A stretch of 64,000 nucleotides of DNA from Antitrichia curtipendula. Taxonomy: Eukaryota; Streptophyta; Bryopsida; Hypnales; Leucodontaceae. Both the position numbers and the translations under genes were made by a program. Within the stretch, counting starts at the first letter, position 1; every line of letters starts with the position of its first letter. The notes beneath the pieces were generated by a model. It had not been told where the DNA came from, searched no databases, and saw only the letters and a list, made by a program, of their open reading frames with translations. Positions 23,528-34,190 of this stretch are shown in pieces. The stretch spans positions 4,482,696 to 4,546,695 of the forward strand of contig OX579638.1 of assembly GCA_951230915.1 (NCBI GenBank). Reading direction: 5' to 3'.

Positions 23528-24513
23528 CACTCAAAAAGATTCTTCCATAATTTTATTGATTGCATCTTATCTCTATAAAGATGTGCTTTTTAACGCTTTC
23601 TTTGTTTTTTAACTATTCAAACATCTATGCTTTTAAGCATCTTTTCAAGTAAAATTTTCTATTAATAACCTATTTTATGCATAACTTTCAAATGGAGATT
23701 ATTTTTCTTATGCCTAAAATTTTGAGAATAGAATATTTATACCACTTTTTTAGTTACTTATGTTTTATTTCATTCTAAAAAAATTCCAAAAAGCTCTTAA
23801 TATTCCTAGTACCACTTTCCCCAATGGCCAAATGTAACAAAATGAATAGATGTTTGGCACTTTGACCTTGAGGGTTGCTATTATGTGAGCATACAAGTGT
23901 AAGCCTATAAGCCTAGAATACTAAAAAAAATTTAATTTTTCTAACTACAAACACTATTAATTTGAAAAGACTACAACCTCAAAAAAATTTAAATTTATCC
24001 ACACATTTCAGATTTTTATCTTTAAATTTCTACCATTTGGATTTCAAACAAAAATTTGCCTTAATGCACAAGAAATCATTAAAAAATTACTAGTATATTT
24101 CCAATTTAATCACTTGACCTCCTTGTATTACAGGGTGATTTAGAATAAGGTAGACCCTTTATTGTCTTCTAAAACACTTGGGCCAATACAATGTGTTACT
24201 TGATGAGTGTACCTAATACAATGTGTTACTTGATGGCATAAAGACTCAATTTTATGTAGAGCAAAAACTTTATTCCAAAAGGGCTTGAAGTTTATAGACC
24301 CATTTTTGTAAGAGAATTTTTTTTTCCTTTTAAACATCATAATTTTTCAATCCACACAACGAAAAGGGTTAATTTTTTTTCCACACATTGCCAAAATATT
24401 CTACTATACTTCTACATGATTGAAGTTAAAAAGAAGATTTTGTTTTCAAATTTGGTCAATGCACTAAAAAATGGTAGTCTTAAACAATTTCACTTGGAAA
24501 AACCCTCCAATCC
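23528..24513. other. AT-rich spacer
   Basis: Nothing recognised beyond simple AT-rich DNA. No frame longer than about 70 codons. Confidence 0.5.
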
Positions 24514-24779
24514 TTAACTCCTAAAATTCCATTGTCCCCTCAGGGGATAATATGAATTTTGGGTAGGCTCCTATGGTCTCAATATTTGTCATGATTTTCG
24601 GAATTTCTTTTGTCAAGATAGAAAAATACATTAGCTTTCCGAAAATATAATTTGTATTTCAATCGAAATTAGGAAGCAAAAGTTATGGCACAAAAAGCCC
24701 TTTTTTTTAGTTCGGCAGGTAGAAAAATAACTCTTAAAGAACTTAAAGTAAAATATTTTAAATTTTTTTCTTGTATAGA

Positions 24780-24853
24780 TTACATTTTTATGTACATGGA
24801 AAGACTTGATTCATTACATTTTTATGTACATGGAAAGATTTGATTCATTACAT
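24780..24853 (+). repeat. 34-bp tandem duplication
   Basis: The unit ACATTTTTATGTACATGG plus AAAGAYTTGATTCATT occurs from 24782 and again from 24816, with the start of a third copy. Confidence 0.8.
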
Positions 24854-24932
24854 TTGGATTTGTTATGTGAAAGTTATAGACAATCTTGTTTTTCGGGCAA
24901 TTAGAGCATTTTCTTGAAAAAATAACTTATAG

Positions 24933-25216
24933 CATTACAAAAAATATGAGGCCTTCGGAAGGCCGTTAAGCCTGGACCCCATAGTGATACTACGGAGTTT
25001 TTTTCAAAAAAAAAAAATTCAGAAACTGAAATTCTGACGTGGTCGAAGTTCCACGCCAGCGATGACGTCAGCGCCACGTTAGCGTGACGTCACTTTTTAT
25101 TTTTATTTTTCAAAAAAAAAAAGATTTTTTTTTTTTTTTTTTTTTCCGTAATATCACCCGCGGGTCCCGAAAATCAGCACTCACGGCCTTGTTGAGGCCT
25201 CATATTTTTTGTAATG
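24933..25216. mobile_element. MITE with CATTACAAAAAATATGAGG ends
   Basis: A perfect inverted pair of about 22 bp bounds the stretch (CATTACAAAAAATATGAGGC at the left, its reverse complement at the right). The interior is GC-rich with repeated GACGTCA and CACG motifs and a long poly-A/poly-T pair, unlike its AT-rich surroundings. It lies within TTAA copy b. The target duplication is not clear. Confidence 0.7.
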
Positions 25217-25790
25217 AAATTCATCACTAACTTCAATTTTCATAATTTAAGAAGAAAAATAAGTTTCACAAAGTTAAGATCTCTTGCTAGAACAATCTCA
25301 CTGTTGAGATTGGTGTATTTTAATTCCATCATAGAGCAATTAACAATTTAGGTTTTCCTTCAATCTTGAACCTACTTCTACTTAATAATTTGTAAATGAG
25401 TGAAAACTAAGTGTGTGTGTTTTTATTTTTTTTCCTAGACTCTCAACTCAATTCAAAAATTCTTTATCATACAAAATCAGAAATTCAAAATCAGTACAAC
25501 AAAAAATTTAAGTTACGAAGGTTCAAAGCCAAAAAAATTTGTTGAGCAAGGTGAGATAAAACTTGTTTCTTTCACTTTAAATGCAAATATCTTGCAATCC
25601 ACATGGTCAAAGTTTGTGAAATTTCTTCCACACATTCTTATACTAGTCTAGTACAAGATCCTATGGTTAGATATGCAAAAAAAATCATTTTTGTTCATTT
25701 TTTGCTATTTGCTATAGAAATGACAGTTTTGAGTAGTTTTTTTAATGGAACAGAGACCTTGGGACTTTAGGAATTATGTTTAGTGGTTAA

Positions 25791-26709
25791 CACCGTTTTT
25801 TGACAACATAGCGATTTGGGGCAGCTTGCTATGACTGGAGTTTTTTTGTTTTTTCTTTGAAAATTTCACACAAGATGTACCCAAGGAGTAGCTTTAAGGC
25901 ATAACAATTTTTATAACTTTTGACTACGTGGTTAAAAAGTTATTGCAAGATATGTCATTTTTACTAGTTAGCGGGCATCCCGGGCAGCTGAAAAAACTTC
26001 TTTAAAAATCACTTTTATTTAAAATAAAAATTTGAAATTGATTCTTTAGATTTATATACATGCAGGAAGCTTTGAATCATTCCATTTTGATCAACAAGTC
26101 AAAAGTTATGAGGAGTCTTAGTTTGAGGGTAGTTATGGAATCTCTACTCTGAAATAAACTTTGAAGTTCTTTATTTAACTCAATTTTCAATAATTTTTGA
26201 AAAAAATAAAAATATTGGGTGTAGATTGTTTATTACAACATTACAACCGTTGGAATTGGCATTTTTCAATTCCATATCTAAATTCTTAACAATTTAGTGT
26301 TTTGAATCATTCTCTACCTCTTTTTACTTACTATTTTTTTCCTATATGTTTTACAATTCCAAATGATCTGAATTTTTTCAAGCGGGTAGCCAACTTTCCT
26401 TGAAGAATTAATACAAAGAGTAACCACCATTTGGGACAATTTTTTATACAAATTTGACCTTGTAATGTGCAACTTCCCGGATTTTAGCAAGGACAAAAAA
26501 ATGATTTTTGTCAATTCAAACGCTATTATCTTGCAATCCACGGTGGAAATTTCTGAATTTTTTTTGCCATAACGTCTCAAACTAATGTACTACAAGATCC
26601 TACGGTTTCATTTTTCCAAAAATATTTTTTTTCAAAAATTTGGTACTAACATTAGAAATGGCAGTTTTGGAGCAGTTTTGGTGAAAACATAGTCTCTGAC
26701 CTTTAGGGG
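25791..26709 (+). mobile_element. TTAA-family long element, copy c
   Basis: Flanked by TTAA at 25787-25790 and 26710-26713. The right end CTTTAGGGG is canonical; the left end (CACCGTTTTTTGAC) has diverged. Blocks align with copies a, d and e in order, including GCGGGCATCCCGGGCAGCTG near 25971 and GTAGATTGTTTATTACAAC near 26221. Non-coding. Confidence 0.55.
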
Positions 26710-26834
26710 TTAAACACCGATCTAGTTTTATTAATGCATAGGCAAAACTTCACAACATTAGCACTTTTGCAAGGAAGTGTTGCAAATTTAAATTTGTAGT
26801 ACAAAAGCTAAATCAACTAGTACAAGAATTTGAA

Positions 26835-27908
26835 CACTAGAAGAAAACGGACTTTTTCAAAATGTCCAAAACAACGCGAGTATGCGTTGTGTGTGACTCG
26901 AAAATGATCAGCGTTGACGTCTCCTAAAATCCGTTTGATTAGACGGGGTAAAAACATGTGAAAATCTAGAAGAACGCATCACTTTTGTACTCGTTTTTCA
27001 AAAAACGTGGGTGACAACAATGTCTACTAAGGTCCTCAGAGGTCGACATGTGGAGGGCACCTAAGTGCCACGGAGGCGCCACTCAGATGGGCACTGCCAC
27101 ATAATCTTTTTTTTTTACTTGACCGCACCTGACGTGGTGGATGACGTGGAGGTCAGAGAATCTAATGTTTTTCATCCAACCTATTTTTTCATCCATCCCA
27201 TTCTTTTCATCCAATCCATTTTTTCAAAAAATAATTAGTTAACATAAATTAAAAAATAAAAGTAAGCAACAAAAAAAATGTAGAATTCACCAAGAAGTAA
27301 ACAAACTTACCATTTCCATCAATTTTATTTTGATGGAAAAATTACATAAAAATGAACATTTTAAGGGTCATATTTATACCCATTCTTTGTCCCTGGTGCG
27401 ACAAACGATATGGGATAAATAGCCTACATTGCTTGAGACATCTAGCCCGACATCCTACACGTTGTTTCAAACGTCTAACCCGACGTCCATGCATCCATCA
27501 TTTCTTTTTTTTCCAAAATATGCCACGTGGCTGCCCTTTGCTAAAAATTTTGTCCATTATGAGACAAACAATATGGAATAATTAGCCTATGTTGTTTGAG
27601 ATGTCCAGCTCGACGTCCATCCATCCATCCATTTATTTTTTTCCAAAATATGCCACGTGGCTGCCCTTCTCTAAATCTACTTGCTGACATGGTAGTTTAT
27701 GTTGTATGCGACGTTTTATAAAAACATGGCCATGTCGCAGTTGACATTGTCACAAACATAGCCGTCCACAATGACATGGTCGCATTTTCTGCAAAACATG
27801 TACACGTTTTCTACAAAACATGTACATGTTTTTTGGAACATCTAACGTTTGAAAAAACACAACGCGTTTGTTGCTAAACGCCAGCAAAAACGTGCTTTTC
27901 TTCTAGTG
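26835..27908. mobile_element. Non-autonomous CACTA (En/Spm-type) element
   Basis: Begins CACTAGAAGAAAA and ends TTTTCTTCTAGTG, flanked by GAA on both sides (26832-26834, 27909-27911), the 3-bp duplication typical of CACTA elements. 1074 bp, no transposase. The interior contains a direct repeat (27402-27672) with CCACGTGGC boxes and several repeated CGTTG/ACGT-type motifs near the ends, as is common in CACTA subterminal regions. Confidence 0.85.
27402..27672 (+). repeat. Direct repeat inside the CACTA element
   Basis: The stretch beginning GACAAACGATATGGGATAA (about 27402-27540) repeats from about 27561 as GACAAACAATATGGAATAA and runs to ATGCCACGTGGCTGCCCTT. The second copy lacks about 30 bp. 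Both contain the palindrome CCACGTGG. Confidence 0.8.
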
Positions 27909-28084
27909 GAATAAAATGAAGCCCCCTTAGTCACATTAATTTGAGCAATTTTGGATGAATGTAATCTAATTAGTATGTGTGAATCTTAAGATGGGTTTTA
28001 GATGAAAATGGGATGAATATCACAATATTTGAAACCATATGAATACAATATGGCATAGACTACAATATATTGAATTTATCTAAA

Positions 28085-28837
28085 GGGTGATTGCAAGAAT
28101 GACCTGTTGATTTTATTCACCTTTCGCTTGCTTTTGGCTAATACTCACTATATTATGACCTTTTGGAAAAAAATTATTTAAAAATATTTAAAAATATTTA
28201 AAAATAAAATAAAGATAATTTGTATAACACCAAAAATAACATATCACCAAATTTGAGAGAAAAAAAATGTAGATCAAAAGTTATTTACAAAATAGGGTGA
28301 CATAAATTTTGAAGAAAATAGATACTTTGCTGTTTTATTTTGTCAAAAATAGTAAAAACAATTTATAAAAGGATTTAATTTTTTTCATTTGTGCGGACTT
28401 GATGATCATGATGAGATTCACCAAAAGAATGATCTTAAAACCATCTTCAATGTTTAGAAGTGTGTACAAATGGAGCCCTATTTGCACGAACATGGACTAC
28501 ATAAAATAATATATTTTTTGGTGTCCCTTTGTAGGAGCATGCCTACCTATTAGAAAAATAGACTACAAAAATTTCAGCTCCAAATCATTAATTTTAAGTA
28601 CTCTATAGTATTAAAAATCTTTTAATTCAAAACATGATAAATTAGGAAAATTGACTGTTAAATATAAATTTATTTTTTTTAAATTAAAAAAATATTGTAT
28701 ATGATATTAGTCAAGACATCCATCTTGAGTAAAAATTTCAAGTTCACGCAAGTCATGCTTCAAAAGTTATTGTGAAGGAAAGCTCTCTCACTCTTCTTGT
28801 GACAAAAATTAAGAACTAGTGTTTCCTGCAAACACCC
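28085..28837. mobile_element. MITE with GGGTGATTGCA ends (second family member)
   Basis: Starts GGGTGATTGCAAGAA and ends TTCCTGCAAACACCC, flanked by TAAA at 28081-28084 and 28838-28841. 753 bp. Interior motifs parallel those of 17650-18381 (CACCAAA stretches, CAAAAGTTAT near the right end). Non-coding. Confidence 0.65.
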
Positions 28838-28841
28838 TAAA

Positions 28842-30679
28842 ATACTATGAACTATAGTATTTGTGTGCATCAACTCACAAATTTGCATAATTCCAAGAAT
28901 TTGTACAAGTTAGCATTATTATAGTAAGATACAATTATAGTCGAATTAACTTGTGTAGCCCTTTATTTAGAGCTATCCAAAAGAATTCTACTAGTGAAGA
29001 GGGAAGGATTAAATTAGAGTTGCTTAGAAAATTTGCATCTTTCAATATATAAAGTCAAACCTCATGAACTTTTTACCACTTGTTTTTCTACAAGTTTATT
29101 AAATTATCCTAATGTCAATCCATGCACGATGGATGAAATGAAGTTTTGGAAACATTGTGGCAGTGGTGGGTACTAGGGGCTTGATTACAGTCTAGCATTT
29201 TTATACACATATACCTTTTTTTTTCCTATAGTCTTGAAGCTACCCATTTTTTTAAGGCAATTGGGCACTAAAATTGACTTAAAAACATTGGTTTATTACA
29301 TTACATAATCCCCCATTTTCCAATTGGAGACTAATTGAACATGAATGTCCAACATAAACAAATTGCACCTACACATTTGTGCCTCTATAATACTCCATTG
29401 CTAATGCCTCCACATTGTGCTTTCTTTTGTTGTAACAGCTCCTCACACCAATGAGATTTACATTTCCCCAATATGTCTATGTTCATCCAAGATAATCATT
29501 CGAAGGCTTTCTCACGTCCATACCTTAAGTTTGTTTGTTTATTTATTTTGTTTTGTTTGTTACATTGATATCTCTGGGATTGTGCATCTCCTAATCACAT
29601 TCTTAGTTTCATTAGAAAGTTCTCTATTAGGACTCTTAGGAGGGGTGCATGGGCTTTGTTTCATGGCATTTGGATCTACATTGTAAAAGTTATTGAATTT
29701 CAAAGTTTTTCTGATTTTTCTGATTTAGTTTTTCTTAAATCACTTTTTATTTTATTTTGGTTGTGGAATGGCACAGGGCACACTAAAGTAGGTGGCTCAA
29801 AAAGCGACACTCATCTTCAAACAATCATGTAGGGAGCTCTGAAATGGAGAGTAAATGGTTCTACAATGGACTACCAACCTCTCTTAGTGCATGGTATTGC
29901 ATAATTTAGAGTTGTCAATGGATGAAATAAGAGCCAAAGAGGGTCCGTTTCAAAGCTAGGGTGTATCCACTTAATTTTTTAAATGGAAATTGATTGTTTA
30001 GTTGCCTTGCTACAAATGTTAAAAGAATGTAGGATCCATTTAAGTTTAGTAAGGGTTGCATTTAGGAACCTTGCGTATTACTTTTTGAATGCCACAATGT
30101 TTTTTCTTGGTCAAGCCATATCTTTTTTCAAACTAATCATGAGTGGTAGAAGTTTAAAGTGCTCTTTTCTCGAAACTGCTCATCAATTAATTGCGGTTGT
30201 ATTTAATTGCTCATCACCTTGAGAAAAGAGCACTTTAAGTTACAATCGTACTTTACTTCTCAACTAAAAAAATGGTTTTGAGAAAATCCAAAGACAGAAT
30301 CCATGAAGTAACTTACCGATGCAATCTACCATGCAACCACCAATTTTCAACACATAGATAATTAACTATTATTGGGTGAGGAATATTTCACATCAAATCA
30401 TCCCTTGGATGAAATGATCTGGAATATTCCACATCATTCCGTCCACAGGAAGGTAGTCTGTCAGACTGCTACTAAATGTTATGAACATAAGCGCTTGAAT
30501 GGTCGCTTTTAAGTGAGCTAATTGCCTTTTGGAGGAAGCTAAACCAAGGTTCTTTTTTGGGCCTCGTGCCTACTTGTTGGCCTTGTTGCATAGGCTAATT
30601 TATAGACAGAACTATTGTTAGAAGACAATTTTTGGTGGGCTAAGCAAAATTTTGTTCATAACAGAAATCTTGAGCTAAA
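28842..30679. other. AT-rich intergenic region
   Basis: No gene recognised. Contains a small perfect hairpin (30149-30241). Frames such as the one near 29417-29686 have no recognisable domain and AT-driven composition. Confidence 0.5.
30149..30241. repeat. Short hairpin-forming inverted repeat
   Basis: TTAAAGTGCTCTTTTCTC and its exact complement GAGAAAAGAGCACTTTAA are separated by about 50 bp. Could be a small MITE or a stem-loop. Within the loop TGCTCATCA occurs twice. Confidence 0.7.
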
Positions 30680-30919
30680 CTCCTTGAAACAATTTTTAGT
30701 AAATTTTGTAGTAAGAAAAATAGAATTGGCATCTATCCTAAGTCGTTCCATATTTTATAGCCCTTTTGGGAATTAGTTACAAATTTTTTAGTTGAAATGT
30801 GGTGGTCACTAAAAGCAACCACCTCTTAAAATGTACACTATTGGTACATTGAAGAAAGCAAAATGTACCCCAATGTCATGATTGCTTCTAGAGCACGGGC
30901 GCTTTTTGAATAGACTACC
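30680..30919 (+). repeat. Dispersed repeat R2, third copy
   Basis: Contains AATTGGCATCTATCC, TTCCATATTTTATAG and AAAATGTACACTATTGGTAC, aligning with 21900-22165 and 48640-48900. Directly abuts TTAA-family copy d. Confidence 0.5.
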
Positions 30920-30923
30920 TTAA

Positions 30924-33521
30924 TCCCTAAAGTTCCTTCACTATGTTTTCATCAAAACACTCCAAAACTGCCATTTCTAGGACAAGAATCCAAATTTTAG
31001 ATAAAAAGCTGTAGATGTGCTATTTGGCAGTAAAGTCTTTAATTTTGAGGATCAATTTGGGTTTATTTTGTTTCTTTTGTTGTATGAATTTGTTGTTTGT
31101 ATTTCAATTTGGTGGTTGTGTGAAGAAATTGTCAAATTTAATGGTTGTTTTTGAGTCCTTATTTTGGAATTAGGTTTAGTTGTTAATACAATTTGGGTGA
31201 AGTTGATTGTAATTGGATGAATGTTATTTATGAAGTCCAAGTTGGTTTTGCTTTGGGCAGTCAAGTTGGCGGATTATCAATCCGACTTGGGCTGGTCTTG
31301 TAAGGAGTTACGGTAGTTATGAGAGGGAGTCCAATTCGGCAGTTGAGCGGTGTCCAGTGTGTGTTTCCAAGTTGGTTAGGGAACTGTCCGATTTTGGGTT
31401 TTAAGGTGATGTTTCCCAATTTGTTTTTCACCCACTGTTTGAGAGAGTCAAGTGCGAGTCCCAGCCGGGTGTGCTGCGTATTTTATTTGGTTTGTGTGTG
31501 TTTTCTAAGAGGACGGTGGTCCTAGTTGGATGTGTGTATTTTTTGTTTGATGATTGTTTGGTCATGTGTGTGAGTCCAAGTCGGAGAGAAGCCTGTCAGC
31601 GTGGATGCTGGGGTTGTCGGTTCCGAATCGGGAAGTGTGTGCAGTTGAAGTGCAGAAGATAATTTGGGAAAAGTGGATTTTCCTATTCGGAGTGTATGAA
31701 GGTAGTGAAGTTGCTGTAAAGAGCTAATTTTCCTATTTGGAGAAGTACAGTAATAGTTGCAAATGGATAAGTGATGTAAATTGGATTCAATTCGGGAAGT
31801 TGAAGAGTTCAATTTGGAAGTTTCGGAGTGAAGTTAATTTGGAAGAGAGCAGTGATGGAAATGGAATTTTAGATTCCAATTAGAGCTTATAATTTTTTAT
31901 ATCAAACGTTAAATCTGTAAACGGTGATTTGTCACCAATTTGGATTAATGTAATGAAAGTATATTAGCAAATTGGTTGCATGTGTATGAGTCAAGCAATT
32001 TGGGAATATTTGATGTATGATTGAAATCCCAGTTGGTTAATAATGACTTAAAGAGATGTGTGTATGCCCAAATGGGAGATATTTTTATGAAGCACAATTT
32101 GGTTCGATTTAATTCAAAGTTTAATTTGGAAAGTCTTGTATGACCTGGCTATGATCTGTAAATTCTTTCCAAGTTGGTTATATGTGAAATTTTTGATTTA
32201 TAACAATTCAATTTGGAATTTGAATAAAGTCTGAATGTTGTCAATAGAATTTCCAATTGGATTTGTTTGAGAGTGCATGTCATTGTCAAATCAGAGTGAT
32301 GCTGATATGAGGGAGCAATTTGGTTCTAGTGTACCAATTGAGAGGAAAAGATTAGAAATCAAGTTGGTGGAGTTATGCTGAGAATCCGAGTTGGAGACAA
32401 GACGGTGCTGCCCAGCAGAGTGCAATTCGAGAAGCAGAGAAGCATGGCCGATCTTGGTTTTGCGAATCAGTCCCAGTTGGAGATAAAGGCGTGACTCAAA
32501 AGCTGTACCAGTGCGTCCCTATTCGGAGTAAAGAGAAAAAGACCTCATTGGCTGTGAAGTGAAGATCAACCTACAATTTGGGAGATTTTTTTTTCCTGGG
32601 TTTTTAAGAATGGAGTGTATTTAATGCAGTAATTTATTAAAATAATGTGAGGAAATATAATTAATACTAGTTGGAAGTATGCTTTCTTAGGCATTTTATT
32701 CCCTGTTAGTTGTTTCAATGTCGTTGTAGAAGTAAACCTATTTAAAAGACCTCCCTAGGAACGAACTTTACTATTGGTTTAGAAATTCCCAAATAGGATC
32801 TAAATCTATCTACAAAAGCATTTTTAGATACATGTAATCGTAGGATCTTGTAGTACGCTAGATTGAGAAAGTGTGGAAAAAAAATGCAGAAATTTACATT
32901 GTGTAGATTGCAAGGTATTAGTGTTTGAAGTGACAAAAATCCTTTTGGGAGCTTTGCAAAAAATTGTGCAGCTATACTTTGCAAGGTCACATTTGTATCA
33001 AAAAATGTTTTTAAGAATTTAGTTATGGAATTGAAAAATTCTAACCACAATAGTTGGAATGTTGTAATAAACAATCTATACATAAAGATTTTATTTTTTT
33101 CAAAAAATATTGAAAATTGAATAAAGAATGAACTTCAAAGTTTATCTTGGAATTTAGATTCCATAACTATCCGCAAACTCCCGCAAACTAGAACTCCTCA
33201 TAACTTTCATCTCATCAATCAAAATGGAATGATTCAAAGCTTTCTACATGTATATGTCTAGAAAATCAATTTCAAATTTTTGTTTTTGATAAAAGTGATT
33301 TTTTTTATCTGCCTGAGCTTCTCTAGTTGAGAAAGAAACTACATATCATACAAGAACTTTTTAACCATGTAGTCAAAAGTTATAAAAATGATTGGGCCTC
33401 AAAGATATTTCTTGACCACATGTTGTATGAAAATTTAAAAGCAAAATATTAAAAAGTCCATTCGTAGTGAGCTGTCTAAAAAAGTTATGTTGCCAAAAAA
33501 CGCAACTTGGTCCTTTAGGAT
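30924..33521 (-). mobile_element. TTAA-family long element, copy d (split by an insertion)
   Basis: Left TTAA (30920-30923) then TCCCTAAAGTTCC; right TTGGTCCTTTAGGAT then TTAA (33522-33525). It aligns with copy e in the same orientation, but after the first 80 bp the alignment breaks at about 30995-31003 and resumes at 32831 (CATGTAATCGTAGGATCTTG). The gap is the 1.8-kb motif-array element 31004-32821. Without that insert copy d would be about 0.8 kb. Confidence 0.75.
31004..32821 (+). mobile_element. Motif-array element 1 (AATTTGG/AGTTGG array), VANDAL-like
   Basis: Inserted in copy d with TTTTAGATA on both sides (30995-31003 and 32822-32830), a 9-bp target duplication typical of Mutator-like elements. 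From about 31045 to 32585 the + strand carries some 35-40 variants of a motif close to YCMARTTYGG (for example CCAAGTTGG at 31229 and 31368, CCAATTCGG at 31330, TCAATTTGG, CCCAGTTGG, CCTATTCGG), nearly all in one orientation and about 40 bp apart without a fixed period. No protein frame. The end module near 32751-32815 (CTCCCTAGGAACGAACTTTA) is shared with array element 2. Terminal inverted repeats are weak at best. Confidence 0.65.
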
Positions 33522-33525
33522 TTAA

Positions 33526-33954
33526 GGGCCTTCTTACATGCTGGCCTAGTGGGCAAAGTGCAATACGGGGGGCTATAGGTGGAAATAGCAATTGCACTTG
33601 CATGTAGACTTGGTGAAGAGGGGAGGGATGCAATAATTAGTGTTTTAATGAGTCCATTCTCTCAAGATTGACTAGCCTTAATTAGTGTTTTAGGACCTAT
33701 ATAAGAAAATATCCTAACAAATGTGTGATTTTAATATGAAAGTCAAATTTTGACTTTAAATTATTTTTTTTAAATTAAAAATTTGAGAATCTATGAAAAG
33801 ACTTTTTGATTTAGACGGGCCAACACTAAATTTTGGTATAAATGACGTTTTGGCTCCATTTAGTACCAATATGTGTACATTTTGTACTAATTTTTACTGG
33901 ATTGTATATTCAGCAGGGAGGCGACCATAGTGTGTGATCACCCTTTTGGATCCA
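33526..33954. other. AT-rich spacer
   Basis: No feature recognised between TTAA copy d and the short motif array at 33955. Confidence 0.4.
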
Positions 33955-34190
33955 GTTTGGAACCAACAAGATACAGGCAGTCACAGCTAGTCTATAGCCG
34001 TATTCAGACCATATACAGCCGGTGTATGACCGTTTTTAGTCCTCTAGCAATTCAGCTGGTACCTGTATAAGCCATATTCAAACCGTATGTCTTCATATCT
34101 CGACTGTATTCAATTCTTGAGCCAGTCACAACCTGTTATGAGTTGTATTTAGGCCGTATTTAGCCCTTATACAACCGATGGAAGTGGCAA
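33955..34190 (+). repeat. Short degenerate array of CCGTATTCAG-like motifs
   Basis: A run of variants such as GCCGTATTCAG, ACCATATACAG, GCCGGTGTATG, GCCATATTCAA, ACCGTATG, GACTGTATTCA and GCCGTATTTAG, spaced about 10-25 bp. It differs in sequence from the two larger arrays nearby but has the same character: many imperfect copies of one short motif in one orientation. Confidence 0.5.

Larger units (their letters stand above)
24518..25771 (+). mobile_element. TTAA-family long element, copy b (interrupted)
   Basis: Left end CTCCTAAAATTCC preceded by TTAA (24514-24517). The right part (25560-25770) aligns with the right part of copies a and c (CTTGCAATCCACATGG, TACAAGATCCTATGG, AATGACAGTTTTGAG) and ends GGGACTTTAGGA before ATTA. 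Inside it lie a 34-bp tandem repeat (24780-24853) and a separate TIR element (24933-25216). Confidence 0.5.

Noticed and set aside
26314..26580. Frames within the TTAA-family repeats (also near 23130 and 32742)
   Set aside because: Copies do not keep the same frame or start and differ by indels; no transposase motifs. They look like chance frames in AT-rich repeats.
31052..31812. Minus-strand frames inside the motif array
   Set aside because: Composition reflects the repeated motif (Asn/Thr/Ile/Lys-rich). There is no domain and no frame conservation with the sister element.
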